NCBI GenBank assembly: GCA_020072765.1
Contig: JAIQGD010000007.1
Coordinates: 1 to 64,000, forward strand
Direction: 5' to 3'
From: Terriglobia bacterium
Lineage (GTDB): Bacteria > Acidobacteriota > Terriglobia > Acidiferrales > UBA7541
Length of the DNA: 64,000 nucleotides
Shown here one piece after another: positions 1-8,878 of the stretch. Each line of letters opens with the position of its first letter. Within the stretch, counting starts at the first letter, position 1. The position numbers and the translations under genes were made by a program. A model generated the notes under the pieces. The model saw nothing but the letters and a program-made list of their open reading frames with translations, made no database searches and had not been told where the DNA came from.

Positions 1-801
1 ATTCAGCATGGCGGCGTTCAGGAGCGCTTCGGGCAGTCGTTCCTCCGCTTCAACCATCCCTGCGGCATTCAGCTCGAAGTCCTCGAGGATAGCTCGGACA
101 AGCGCAATGCCTGGTCCACCGGGCAAGTCACCGGCGACGTGGCCACGCGCGGTTTCCACGGCGCGGTCCTTTCCGTGCGGGAAATTGCCGAGACGGAGCG
201 CTTCTTCGTCGACGCGCTGGGCTTCCGCAAGACCGGCGTGGACGGCGCTTATCACCGCTTCGAAGTGGCCTCCGGCGGCGCCAACAAAACCGTTACCTTG
301 GTGCACGAGCCGGACCGCCCGGCGGGAAGCTGGATCTTCGGGGCGGGCACGGCGCACCACCTCGCGCTCGATGTCGAGACCGACGCAAAGCTTGCCGAAC
401 AGAAGGCGCTGTACGACGAACTGGGCTACACCGATTGCTCGGAGATCAAGGACCGCATGTACTTCCATTCGATCTACTGCCGCTGCCCGGGAGGCATCCT
501 GGTGGAGTGCGCGGCCACGGTCCCGAATGGATTCGCGGTGGACGAACCGGCCGATCAGCTGGGCAAGAGCCTGCTGCTTCCGCCGTGGTTCGAGTCGCGG
601 CGCGCCGAAGTGGTCGCCATGCTCGAACCGATTAAGGTTCCCGAGAGCAACTTCGCTTCGGTGCCCCGCAAGGCTTCCGTAGCCGCTCCGGCTGCGGCTC
701 CCGCGGCGGCCGCCGCGGCGCAGCAAGGGCCCGGCGGATCCGGGCCGTCGCGGCGCACCAGCGCCGTCTTCATCGGCGGCGATACCCCGCAGAAGAATTA
801 A
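1..801 (+). CDS. VOC-family ring-cleaving dioxygenase (5' end cut by window edge)
   Basis: The reading frame is open from base 1 to the TAA at 799-801, so this is the C-terminal 266 residues of a longer protein. The start of the visible part (QHGG..., then LRFNHPCGIQLEVLED) looks like the closing strand of a first vicinal-oxygen-chelate module. A second VOC module follows from about 139, with the pattern GFHGAVLSVREIAETERFF, then AHHLALDVET, then PGGILVECAATVPNGF. These supply the usual two His and one Glu metal ligands of the 2-His-1-carboxylate site. The family (MhqO / glyoxalase-like extradiol dioxygenases) cleaves hydroquinone- or catechol-type rings with Fe(II). The last 45 residues are Ala/Pro-rich and probably disordered. 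The substrate cannot be told from sequence. Confidence 0.8.
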   Translation: MQHGGVQERFGQSFLRFNHPCGIQLEVLEDSSDKRNAWSTGQVTGDVATRGFHGAVLSVREIAETERFFVDALGFRKTGVDGAYHRFEVASGGANKTVTLVHEPDRPAGSWIFGAGTAHHLALDVETDAKLAEQKALYDELGYTDCSEIKDRMYFHSIYCRCPGGILVECAATVPNGFAVDEPADQLGKSLLLPPWFESRRAEVVAMLEPIKVPESNFASVPRKASVAAPAAAPAAAAAAQQGPGGSGPSRRTSAVFIGGDTPQKN

Positions 802-812
802 CCGTCACGAAC

Positions 813-864
813 GTGATTGGTGATTCGTGACTTGTGACTCGTGATTAGTGACTCGTGATTCGTG
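813..864. repeat. GTGAYTN heptamer tandem array (7 units)
   Basis: Seven consecutive 7-base units GTGATTG, GTGATTC, GTGACTT, GTGACTC, GTGATTA, GTGACTC, GTGATTC are followed by a partial GTG. The first four bases are invariant, position 5 is T or C, position 6 is always T, and position 7 varies. It begins 11 bases after the stop of the dioxygenase gene. Confidence 0.9.
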
Positions 865-923
865 CAAACCACGGGTAGTATGAGTGTCCTTAATATAGCG
901 GGCGTGTTCGGACTCCGGGAATT

Positions 924-952
924 CTCCGCGTGCTCTGCGCCTCTGCGGTGAA
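924..952. repeat. CTCCGTG/CTCTGTGG-type intergenic element, copy 1
   Basis: It reads CTCCGCG-TG-CTCTGCGC-CTCTGCGG-TGAA and aligns with 20572-20600 and 26512-26536. All three lie between genes. Confidence 0.65.
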
Positions 953-1016
953 TCCCGGTCGTTCTTCCTGCACCGCCCTCCGTTCTCGCCCTGCCAGGCT
1001 GCGCCAAAGGTTTAAA

Positions 1017-1083
1017 TGTAGCGCCGCGGCCTTCAGTGCGCTTTTTGCATCCCGGACAGCAGTCGGGACTCGGCACTGAAGGC
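1017..1083. repeat. TGTAGCG palindromic element, copy A
   Basis: It begins TGTAGCGCCGCGG and contains TTTGCATCCCGGACAGC followed by AGTCGGGA, giving an inner TCCCG/CGGGA stem. CCTTCAGTGC near the left and GCACTGAAGG near the right form an outer 10-base perfect inverted repeat. The inner stem is nearly identical in the element at 5183-5340. Confidence 0.75.
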
Positions 1084-1236
1084 TTCGCTCCGAAGAGTAA
1101 AGAGAGATTCTTCGTTCCGCCAAACCATTCGGAACGCAAACATCGCGCTGCGCTCAGAATGACCCCTCTAAAGGCTGCTTCAGCAAACTGCGTGGCAGGG
1201 TTATGATGGGGGCACTCAATTGGGAGGAGGCTCACA

Positions 1237-1632
1237 ATGGCGCAGACAATCCCCGACAAATTTCTCGATTTGTTCAAGAAACAGGCATTCGCGAATCTTG
1301 GCACGATCATGAGCGACGGCAGCCCGCAGGTCACGCCCGTCTGGGTGGACTACGACGGGAAATACGTGCGGTTTAACTCAGCGGTCGGCCGTGTGAAGGA
1401 CAAGAACGTGCGCCGCGATCCGCGCGTCTCCCTTTCCATTCTCGATCCGGAGAATCCCTATCGCTATCTGGCGATTCGCGGGCGCGTCGTGGAAATCACG
1501 CAGCAAGGCGCCGAGGAGCACATCGACAGCTTGTCGCAGAAATATCTGGGCAAGGCCTATCCCTACCGCCAGCCCGGAGAGGTCCGCGTGATCTACAAAG
1601 TCGAGCCGGAAAAGGTGAGCCCGCGGGGATAA
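1237..1632 (+). CDS. PPOX-fold FMN/F420-dependent oxidoreductase
   Basis: 131 residues, the usual size of single-domain pyridoxamine-phosphate-oxidase-like split-barrel proteins. Visible family features are NLGTIMSDGSPQVTPVWVDY near residues 20-40, FNSAVGRVKDKNVRRDPRV at about 47-65 (the flavin phosphate-binding RKxxNLRR-type stretch) and RYLAIRGRVVEI at about 76-87. The ATG has a strong ribosome site, GGGAGGAGG, about nine bases upstream. The family reduces diverse substrates using FMN or coenzyme F420; which cofactor applies here is not decidable by eye. It stands alone, between a repeat-rich gap and a methyltransferase gene, with no obvious operon partner. Confidence 0.82.
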   Translation: MAQTIPDKFLDLFKKQAFANLGTIMSDGSPQVTPVWVDYDGKYVRFNSAVGRVKDKNVRRDPRVSLSILDPENPYRYLAIRGRVVEITQQGAEEHIDSLSQKYLGKAYPYRQPGEVRVIYKVEPEKVSPRG

Positions 1633-1804
1633 CGCGCGAATCGCGCAGCATGCATCCGTTCCCCGTCGCCGTCATCGTCCGCTCGACCCAGCTTTCTCGA
1701 ACGGACGGCTCGCGCCTACGAGCCGGAATTGTGGTTGCCACGCGCTGTCCCCGCGCGGTATTTTCTCTGCCACGCTAGCGCACCAATCGCCATAAGGAAT
1801 CCCC

Positions 1805-2968
1805 ATGAAGCTGAGCACCGACCGCATTCTCACGACGCACGTGGGCAGCCTGCCGCGCCCGCAGGAAGTGGTCGACCTGCTGTTCGCGCAGGACCGCGGC
1901 GAAGCCGTCGACCAGGCCAAATTCAACGAAACGATGCGCCGCGCCGTGGCGGACGCGGTCGCGCGCCAAGCCGAGGCCGGCGTCGACATCGCCAGCGACG
2001 GCGAGATGAGCAAGATCAGCTACGCCACCTACATCCGCCACCGCCTGACCGGCTTCGAAGGCGATTCGGCGCGCCCCACGCCGCAGGACCTCGACGATTT
2101 TCCCGAATACCGCGACCGCCTCGTCAAGGCCGGCCATTCGGCCACCTACCGCCGGCCCGTCTGCAAGGGGCCCGTGAAGGTCAAGAGTTTGCAGGCGGTC
2201 GAGCAGGACATCGCCCACATGAAGGAGGCGCTGTCGAAGGCCAAAGTCGTGGAAGGCTTCATGAACGCGGTTTCGCCCGGCACCATCGCCGTGTTTCAGC
2301 CTAACGAACACTATCCGTCGCACGAGACCTATCTCGAAGCGCTCGCGAGCGCCATGCGCGAGGAATACGAGATGATCGTGAAATCCGGGCTGCTCCTGCA
2401 GCTCGATTGCCCCGATCTGGCCATGGGACGCCACACGCGCTTCAAGAATCTCAGCGACGACGAGTTTCTGCGCTACGCCGCGCTCCAGGTCGAGGCGCTC
2501 AATCACGCGCTCGCCAACGTCCCCGCCGACCGCGTGCGCATGCACATCTGCTGGGGCAACTACGAAGGCTCGCACGTCCACGACATCGACTGCGCCAAGA
2601 TTTTCCCCATCGTCATCAAGGCCAAGCCCCAGGCGCTGCTTGTCGAGGGCGCCAACCCGCGGCACGAGCACGAATGGGAGTCGTGGACGCGCATCCATCT
2701 GCCCGAAGACAAAGTGCTGGTTCCCGGCGTGATCGCCTCGAGCAGCAATTACGTCGAGCATCCCGAAGTGGTCGCGCAGCGGCTGGTGCGCTACGCCAAC
2801 GTCGTCGGGCGGGAGCGCGTCATCGCCGGCACCGACTGTGGCTTCGGGACGTTCGCGGGCTTCGGCCCGGTGTTCCCGGCCTTCTGCTGGATGAAGTTGC
2901 GCTCGCTCGCCGAGGGCGCGCGCCTCGCCTCGAAAAAACTGTGGGGGCACGCCGGGGCGGCGCACTGA
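1805..2968 (+). CDS. MetE C-terminal-domain-like methyltransferase
   Basis: 387 residues resembling only the catalytic C-terminal half of cobalamin-independent methionine synthase (MetE is about 750 residues). It opens with TTHVGSLPRPQEVVDLL, the family start. Zinc-site candidates are His247 and Cys249 in RMHICWGNYEG and Cys345 in AGTDCGFGTF, matching the MetE HxC...C pattern, plus the Glu of LLVEGANPR. Stand-alone proteins of this type are widespread; some transfer methyl groups to homocysteine and many have unknown substrates. AAGGA lies 7 bases before the ATG. The 172-base upstream gap shows a GCGCGA/TCGCGC hairpin just after the previous stop, but no SAM or cobalamin riboswitch that I can recognise. 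Confidence 0.8.
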   Translation: MKLSTDRILTTHVGSLPRPQEVVDLLFAQDRGEAVDQAKFNETMRRAVADAVARQAEAGVDIASDGEMSKISYATYIRHRLTGFEGDSARPTPQDLDDFPEYRDRLVKAGHSATYRRPVCKGPVKVKSLQAVEQDIAHMKEALSKAKVVEGFMNAVSPGTIAVFQPNEHYPSHETYLEALASAMREEYEMIVKSGLLLQLDCPDLAMGRHTRFKNLSDDEFLRYAALQVEALNHALANVPADRVRMHICWGNYEGSHVHDIDCAKIFPIVIKAKPQALLVEGANPRHEHEWESWTRIHLPEDKVLVPGVIASSSNYVEHPEVVAQRLVRYANVVGRERVIAGTDCGFGTFAGFGPVFPAFCWMKLRSLAEGARLASKKLWGHAGAAH

Positions 2969-3377
2969 GCGCCGGCGGTTCTCACTCTCTCACTGAATTA
3001 CAACGATCCGGGGCGCGCCCGCATCCCATGGACTGACGAGCGGGCGCCGCTTATCGTCCGTCCCGGCGATACAAAATTGTGCGCCGCTCGCCGCCGAATT
3101 CTGTATACTGATGTGCAATGCCCCCCTGCCGGGCTTGGGGGCGGGGCAGAGCATGGGTATCCCCTGGGGCTCCGAGTCACGTTCTCGTGGTCGCTTGGCG
3201 GTTTTGTTTCTTTCGACTGGCGCGGCCATCGACAATTCCCCTTCCAGAACGCCAATGTGGAGGCGTGTATGTCTGGATTGCACCATCAGCTGGGCAGTTC
3301 CCCGTAGTCGTCGGCTCCTATCCACTCATTCACCCGCACCTGACATTGGGTGAAATCCATTCCGTGGAGGAGGGACC
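2969..3377 (+). promoter_or_regulatory. Leader region of the dehydratase/activase genes
   Basis: 409 bases without a convincing gene. TATACT at 3104-3109 is a good -10 match but no well-spaced -35 is visible. GCCCCC at 3120-3125 can pair with GGGGGC at 3137-3142 (11-base loop), just downstream of the putative start point. A strong ribosome site, GGAGGAGGG, sits at 3366-3374 before the ATG at 3378. A transcript from this promoter would have a 5' leader of about 260 bases. The sequence matches no riboswitch that I know. Confidence 0.35.
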
Positions 3378-5142
3378 ATGGCGGGCCCGAACCCGGTACA
3401 GATCGAGCAGGAACGCCAGATCGCCGAGCGTCTGGCGGCCGAGAGGCGCCGGCTGCGCCACGCATTTCCGCAGGCCCCTGGAACGCCCCTTTACCGCCGA
3501 AGAGCGCGCCCGCGTCACCATTCTGTTCGGCGGGCTCACCTGGAAACACGAGGAGCTGATTCGCGCCGTCTTTCAGGGCTGTGACTACAAGTGCGAGCGC
3601 CTGCCCGTGCCCGACGTGCCCGCCTTTCAGATCGGCAAGGAATACGGCAACAACGGCCAGTGTAACCCGACCTACTTCACGGTCGGAAACCTCGTGCAAC
3701 ATCTTCAGTCGCTGGAAAAATCGGGGGTCCCGCGCCAGCAGATCCTCGACAACTACGTCTTCTTCACGGCCGGCTCGTGCGGGCCCTGCCGTTTCGGGAT
3801 GTACGAGGCCGAGTACCGCTTCGCGCTGAAAAACGCGGGGTTCGACGGCTTCCGCGTCCTGCTCTTCCATGACAAGGACGGCCTGAAGGCGGCGTCGGGA
3901 GAGCCGGGCCTGAAGTTCACCGTCGATTTCGGCCTGGGCATGCTCAACGCCTTGCACGCCGGCGACGTGATGAACGACATCATCTACCAGATTCGGCCGT
4001 TCGAGGTGCATCCGGGCGAGGCCGACCGCGTTTTCCAGCAGGCCATGGTCCGGCTCTCCACCACGCTGCGCGAGCGCCCTCCGTTCGAAATCATGCAGCG
4101 CGCCCCGCAGTGGCTGCAGCGCCGCCTCGCGACGCGCAAGACCCTGCGCAACACCTTGAACACGCTCGGCAAAATCCGCGAGCACCAGTTTGGGGATGTG
4201 TACGTCGATACGCTGGCCGAATGCCGGGAGATGCTGAACGCGATTGAAGTGGACCGCACCAAGGTGAAGCCCATCGTCAAGATCACCGGCGAATTCTGGG
4301 CCCAGACGACCGAAGGCGACGGCAACTTCAACATGTTCGCCTTCCTCGAACGCGAAGGCGCGCAGGTGCTGGTCGAGCCGATTGCCACGTGGGTCGCCTA
4401 CCTGCTGTACCAGGGCAAAGCCCACGCCAAGGCCAAATGGCCGGTGACGCGCCCGCACCAATATCCGAAATGGTGGGAGCTGAAGAAACACTTTGCCAAT
4501 CAGATGCCCCTGCGGAAGAAGCTCGCGCTGATCGGCGTGGGCGAGACGCTGTGGTACTACTTTTACCACCGCGTCATCAGGCATCTGGGCGGCATCACCC
4601 ACCCGCTGGCGCCCCAGGCCGAGCTGGCCGAGCTGGCTCATCCTTTCTACAACCAGTATGCGCGCGGCGGGGAAGGGCATCTCGAGGTGGGCAAGAACAT
4701 CTACTACACCGTCCATCACCTGTGCCACATGGTGCTGGCCCTGAAGCCGTTCGGCTGCATGCCCTCGTCCCAATCCGATGGCGTGCAATCGGCGGTCATC
4801 AATAAGTTCCGGGACATGATTTTCCTGCCCATCGAGACCTCCGGAGAGGGCGAGGTCAACGCGCACAGCCGCGTGCAGATGGCCCTGGGCGACGCCAAGG
4901 CCAAAGCCAAAGCGGAATTTGAGGAAGCGTTGCGGTCCACCGGCAAGCGCCTGGAGGACATCAAGGACTACGTTGCCGCGCATCCGGAGCTGCGCCGGCC
5001 TTTTTACCACGTCCCGCATCGCCCCAGCGTCGCGGGAACGGCGGCGCAATTCATTTTGCACGTCAGCGATCGCATGGATGCGAGCCACCGCTTCTGGCGG
5101 CGCTCTCGTGTGACGGGGATCACGGTTCCAGAGTCCGCCTAG
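3378..5142 (+). CDS. 2-hydroxyacyl-CoA dehydratase-like protein, apparent frameshift near 3475
   Basis: Fe-S protein related to the D-component of (R)-2-hydroxyacyl-CoA dehydratase, about 587 residues once corrected. The start at 3378 is set by GGAGGAGGG at 3366-3374 and encodes MAGPNPVQIEQERQIAERL in one frame. From about 3480 the conserved sequence (PFTAEERARVTILFGGLTWK) runs in the next frame. Removing one C from the CCCC run at 3475-3478 joins them as ...RHAFPQALERPFTAEE. Cysteine motifs include GQCNPTYF, AGSCGPCRFGMY, HHLCHMVLALKPFGCMPSS. The family passes an electron, injected by an ATP-hydrolysing activase, to a substrate or cluster; that activase is the next gene. An in-frame GTG at 3364 would avoid the shift but gives an unconvincing N-terminus. 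Confidence 0.78.
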
Positions 5143-5182
5143 GCGGATACTGAAAAACGATGCAGGACGGCAGGGCGGGGTT

Positions 5183-5340
5183 CTAACAGGATGCTGAAAA
5201 ACTTGGAGCCTTGTGGGTCGCGGCTTCAGCGCGCTGTTTGCGTCCCGGACAGCAGTCGGGACCGCGACATATAGCCCACAGAATGGGAGCGGCTTTAGCC
5301 GCTGAAGTCCCTTGATCCGTCCTTTTCAGCATCCTGCTAA
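5183..5340. repeat. GGATGCTGAAAA inverted-repeat element with nested TCCCG stem
   Basis: The left arm at 5183-5200 (CTAACAGGATGCTGAAAA) and right arm at 5323-5340 are inverted repeats that match over nearly their whole 18 bases. Between them lies CAGCGCGCTGTTTGCGTCCCGGACAGCAGTCGGGA in effect (about 5227-5261), almost the same core as at 1040-1070, and an AGCGGCTTTAGCCGCT hairpin at 5288-5303. It fills the gap between the dehydratase and activase genes. No open reading frame of note is inside. Confidence 0.8.
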
Positions 5341-5401
5341 CCCCTGAAGCTTGGAGCCAACTCCTTGCCACGGACGTAAAAAAACCTCGGGGAAAGAGCG
5401 T

Positions 5402-8400
5402 ATGCACCATCATCGCGAAAGCCGCTACATCCTGGGACTGGACGTGGGCTCGACCACGGTGAAGGCCGTGCTCGTCGATGCCGCCACCGATGAAATTCTC
5501 TGGCGCGACTACCAGCGCCACGAAACCAAGCAGCCGGAAAAGACCCTCGAATTTCTGCGCCGGATCGAAGCCGAAGCCGGCGTGAACCCGCACAACACCC
5601 GGATGTTCGTGACCGGCTCGGGCGGCGGCGTGCTCGCCGGCCTGGTGGGCGCCAAGTTCGTGCAGGAGGTCACGGCCGTGGCGCTGGCGGTCGAAAAGCT
5701 GCACCCCGAGGTCTATTCGGTCATCGAGTTGGGCGGGCAGGACGCCAAAATCATCGTCTTCAAGGATGATGACGAAAGCGGCCGCAAGAAGAAAATTCCC
5801 TCGATGAACGACAAGTGTGCCGGCGGCACCGGCGCGGTCATCGACAAGATCAACGCCAAGCTCAAGATTCCCGCCGAGCAGCTCTGCGATCTGGCGTACC
5901 ACGGCGTCAAGCTGCACAAGGTGGCCGGCAAGTGCGGCGTGTTTGCGGAAACCGACATCAACGGCCTGCAGAAGGTGGGCACGCCGCCCGATCAGCTGAT
6001 GGCCTCGCTGTTCGATGCCATCGTGCTGCAGAACCTGAGCGTGCTCACGCGCGGCCACACCCTGCGCCCCCACGTGCTGCTGCTTGGCGGGCCCAACACC
6101 TTCATCCGGGGCATGCGCGAGGCATGGGAGGCCAACATCCCGCGGATGTGGGAGGAACGCAAAGTCGCATTGCCGGAAGGCTCTCGCCCCGAGGAGTTGA
6201 TCAAAGTCCCGCAAAACGCGCAGTATTTTGCCGCGCTCGGCGCCATTGAGTTCGGCAAGGGCGAGGAGGAATGCGTCGGCTGCTACCGCGGCACCGCCCA
6301 GCTGGTGCATTACATCGAGCATGGCCGGCAGGAGGAAAAGGCCAAGTCGGGGAGTTCCGGGCTGGTCCGGGAAAGCGGCGAGCTGGAAACTTTTCGCCGG
6401 GAATTTCGCCCGAAGAAATTCATCCCGGCCACGTTCGGCAAGGGACAGACCGTCGCAGGATTCGTCGGGGTCGACGGAGGATCAACGTCCACCAAGGCGG
6501 TCCTGCTGAGCGAGCAGGGCGACGTCCTGTGCAAGGCCTACCAGCTCTCCAACGGGAACCCCATTCAGGACACCATCGAGATGTTTGAAAACCTGCGCGG
6601 CCAGGTGGAGTCGCAGGGCGCCCGGCTCGAAGTCCTCGGCGTGGCCACCACCGGCTACGCCAAGGACATTCTCAAGAACGTGCTGAAGGCCGATGTGGCC
6701 CTGGTGGAAACCGTGGCGCACACCGAGTCCGCTCTCAAATTCTACGAGGATCCACACGTCATCGTGGACGTGGGCGGCCAGGACATCAAGATCATCATTC
6801 TCAAGGACGGCCGCGTCAAGGATTTCAAGCTCAACACGCAATGCTCGGCCGGCAACGGTTACTTCCTGCAGTCCACCGCCGAGGGTTTCGGGTTGAAGGT
6901 CGAGGAATTCGCGGATCTGGCGTTCGCCGCGCAGGCCATGCCGGTGTTCGGCTACGGCTGCGCCGTGTTCATGCAGTCGGACATCGTCAATTTCCAGCGG
7001 CAAGGATGGCGGGCCGAGGAAATCCTGGCGGGGCTGGCGGCCGTTCTGCCCAAGAACGTCTTCCTGTACGTCGCCAGCATTCCGAATCTGGCCGCGTTCG
7101 GCTCGCGCTTCATCCTGCAGGGCGGGACGCAGAACAATCTGGCGGTGGTGAAGGCCGAAGTGGATTTCATCCGCAACAGCTTCCGGGCCGCCGGCCAGCA
7201 GCCCGAAATCATCGTGCACGAGCATTGCGGCGAGTCGGGCGCCATCGGAGCGGCCGTCGAGGCGCTGCGGCTGTGGCGCCAGGGCCTGCGCACTTCCTTC
7301 ATCGGCCTCGATGCCGTGCGCCAGATCGAATACCGCACCACGCGCAATGAGGATACGCGCTGCAACTTCTGCAAGAATACCTGCCTGCGCACCTTCATCG
7401 ACATCCGCACCGAAGCCCTGCTTCCTCTCCCGGTCACGCCGCCCAAACCGCGCGCCAGCAAGGTCCCGCTCCGGCACGATGAGCAGCGCCTGATTATCGC
7501 CACCTGCGAAAAAGGCGCCGTCGAGGACGTGAACGAAATGAAGGAAATCAAAGCCGGCCTCGACCAGATTCGGGAAGCCAACCCGAACTTCGTCGATCTC
7601 GCCGCGCGGGAAGTCTTCCGGCCGCGCAATCCAAAAAGCGTGGCCGATCCGATTCCGTCCCGCGCCTGGACCCGGGCCGCACGGAATCGCCTCGCGCTCC
7701 AGCTTTCCCGCCGCGAACTCCGCATCGGAATCCCGCGCGTGCTCAACGCCTATGCCTACGCGCCCCTGTTCAACGCCTATCTGGAAAGCCTGGGCGTTCA
7801 GCCCGAGAACATCGTCTATTCGGACTACACCAGCCCTGAACTGTATCGCGCCGGCTCCAGCCGCGGCGCGATCGATCCCTGCTTCCCCGCGAAAGTCGCC
7901 ATCTCGCACGTCTACAACCTGATTCAGGTGAAGCATCGGAAGAATCCGCTCGACGCCATCTTCTTCCCCATGTACGACGTGCTCCATTCCCCCCTGGTGC
8001 AGCTGACCGGAGTCAATGCCTGTCCCACCGTGACCGCCACGCCGGCCACGGTCAAGGCCGCGTTCACCAAGGAAAATGACCTGTTCGCCGAGATCCATGT
8101 GAAGTATGTCGATCCCATCCTCAATCTCACCGACCGGAAGCTGTTCGCGTTTCAAATGCTGCAGGCGTGGGGGCCCATTCTGGGAGTTTCGCAGGAGGAA
8201 AATGAGCGCGCCATCTCCGTGGGTTATAAGGCGCTCGATGCATATGAGGCCGGCATCCGCCGGCGGGCGCGCCAGGTGCTCGACCAACTCGAGCGGGAAG
8301 ACCGCATCGGCATCGTCGTGCTGGGCCGCCCCTACCACCACGATCCCGGCCTGAATCACGAGATTTTTGACGAGTTCCAGAAGCTCGGCTATCCCATCTT

Positions 8401-8878
8401 CTCGCAGAACACCCTGCCGCTGGATGAAGACATGCTCGAGCGCCTGTTTGGAGAAGAAGTCCGCGCCGGAGCGATCCGCCACGCGCTCGACATTGCCGAT
8501 GTGTGGAAGAATTCCTATTCCTGCAGCACCAACCACAAAATCTGGGCGGCCAAATTCACGGCGCGCCATCCCAACCTCGTGGCGCTGGAAATGTCCAGCT
8601 TCAAGTGCGGACACGACGCGCCCGTCTACGGCGTGATCGAAAAGATCGTCGAGCAGGCCGGCACGCCCTATTTTTGCTTCAAGGACATGGATGAGAATAA
8701 GCCCGCCGGCTCCATCCGCATCCGCATCGAGACCATTGATTACTTCCTGCGGCGCTACCGCGAACAGATCATCCGCCGGCGCCGGGCCGAGCAAAACATC
8801 GAGGCCCAGTTGGCGCAGCTCGAACGGCAATGGCGCCAGCAAGCCGCCCAGCCCGCGCACCGCCTTGCCGCCGACTGA
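5402..8878 (+). CDS. Giant acyl-CoA dehydratase activase (two BadF/BcrA ATPase domains plus DUF2229)
   Basis: 1158 residues; ATG chosen because GGGGAAAGAG lies just upstream. Domain 1 (about 10-285) is an ASKHA-fold ATPase: GLDVGSTTVKAVLVD, IELGGQDAKIIVF, and NDKCAGGTGAVID with the Cys expected to bind the inter-subunit [4Fe-4S]. Domain 2 (about 360-625) repeats it: GVDGGSTSTKAVLL, VDVGGQDIKIII, NTQCSAGNGYF. A CNFCKNTC cluster at about 658-665 precedes a DUF2229 region (from about 777) with IGIPRVLNAYAYAPLF, IDPCFPAKV, GRPYHHDPGLNHEIFDEF and SSFKCGHDAPVYG. The family couples ATP hydrolysis to low-potential electron delivery to 2-hydroxyacyl-CoA dehydratase or benzoyl-CoA-reductase-like partners, here the preceding gene. 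The physiological substrate is unknown. Confidence 0.9.
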   Translation: MHHHRESRYILGLDVGSTTVKAVLVDAATDEILWRDYQRHETKQPEKTLEFLRRIEAEAGVNPHNTRMFVTGSGGGVLAGLVGAKFVQEVTAVALAVEKLHPEVYSVIELGGQDAKIIVFKDDDESGRKKKIPSMNDKCAGGTGAVIDKINAKLKIPAEQLCDLAYHGVKLHKVAGKCGVFAETDINGLQKVGTPPDQLMASLFDAIVLQNLSVLTRGHTLRPHVLLLGGPNTFIRGMREAWEANIPRMWEERKVALPEGSRPEELIKVPQNAQYFAALGAIEFGKGEEECVGCYRGTAQLVHYIEHGRQEEKAKSGSSGLVRESGELETFRREFRPKKFIPATFGKGQTVAGFVGVDGGSTSTKAVLLSEQGDVLCKAYQLSNGNPIQDTIEMFENLRGQVESQGARLEVLGVATTGYAKDILKNVLKADVALVETVAHTESALKFYEDPHVIVDVGGQDIKIIILKDGRVKDFKLNTQCSAGNGYFLQSTAEGFGLKVEEFADLAFAAQAMPVFGYGCAVFMQSDIVNFQRQGWRAEEILAGLAAVLPKNVFLYVASIPNLAAFGSRFILQGGTQNNLAVVKAEVDFIRNSFRAAGQQPEIIVHEHCGESGAIGAAVEALRLWRQGLRTSFIGLDAVRQIEYRTTRNEDTRCNFCKNTCLRTFIDIRTEALLPLPVTPPKPRASKVPLRHDEQRLIIATCEKGAVEDVNEMKEIKAGLDQIREANPNFVDLAAREVFRPRNPKSVADPIPSRAWTRAARNRLALQLSRRELRIGIPRVLNAYAYAPLFNAYLESLGVQPENIVYSDYTSPELYRAGSSRGAIDPCFPAKVAISHVYNLIQVKHRKNPLDAIFFPMYDVLHSPLVQLTGVNACPTVTATPATVKAAFTKENDLFAEIHVKYVDPILNLTDRKLFAFQMLQAWGPILGVSQEENERAISVGYKALDAYEAGIRRRARQVLDQLEREDRIGIVVLGRPYHHDPGLNHEIFDEFQKLGYPIFSQNTLPLDEDMLERLFGEEVRAGAIRHALDIADVWKNSYSCSTNHKIWAAKFTARHPNLVALEMSSFKCGHDAPVYGVIEKIVEQAGTPYFCFKDMDENKPAGSIRIRIETIDYFLRRYREQIIRRRRAEQNIEAQLAQLERQWRQQAAQPAHRLAAD

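Larger units (their letters stand above)
802..1236. other. Intergenic region made of short repeats
   Basis: There is no gene in these 435 bases. They carry four short repeat types one after another: a GTGAYTN heptamer array (813-864), a CTCCGCG...CTCTGCGG element (924-952), a TGTAGCG element with an inner TCCCG/CGGGA stem (1017-1083), and a GAGAGATTC...CTCAGAATGAC element (about 1099-1163). Related copies of the last three occur elsewhere in the window. Confidence 0.7.

Noticed and set aside
1633-1804. Possible SAM or cobalamin riboswitch before the MetE-like gene
   Set aside because: No box motifs of the known classes are visible; only a short GCGCGA/TCGCGC hairpin.
3077-3353. Small reading frames in the dehydratase leader
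   Set aside because: No ribosome sites, no signal peptide or domain, and low-complexity sequence in overlapping frames.
3118-3377. Upstream extension of the dehydratase-like reading frame (674 residues in total)
   Set aside because: The added sequence is low in coding character, has no ribosome site and no family similarity, whereas ATG 3378 has GGAGGAGGG.
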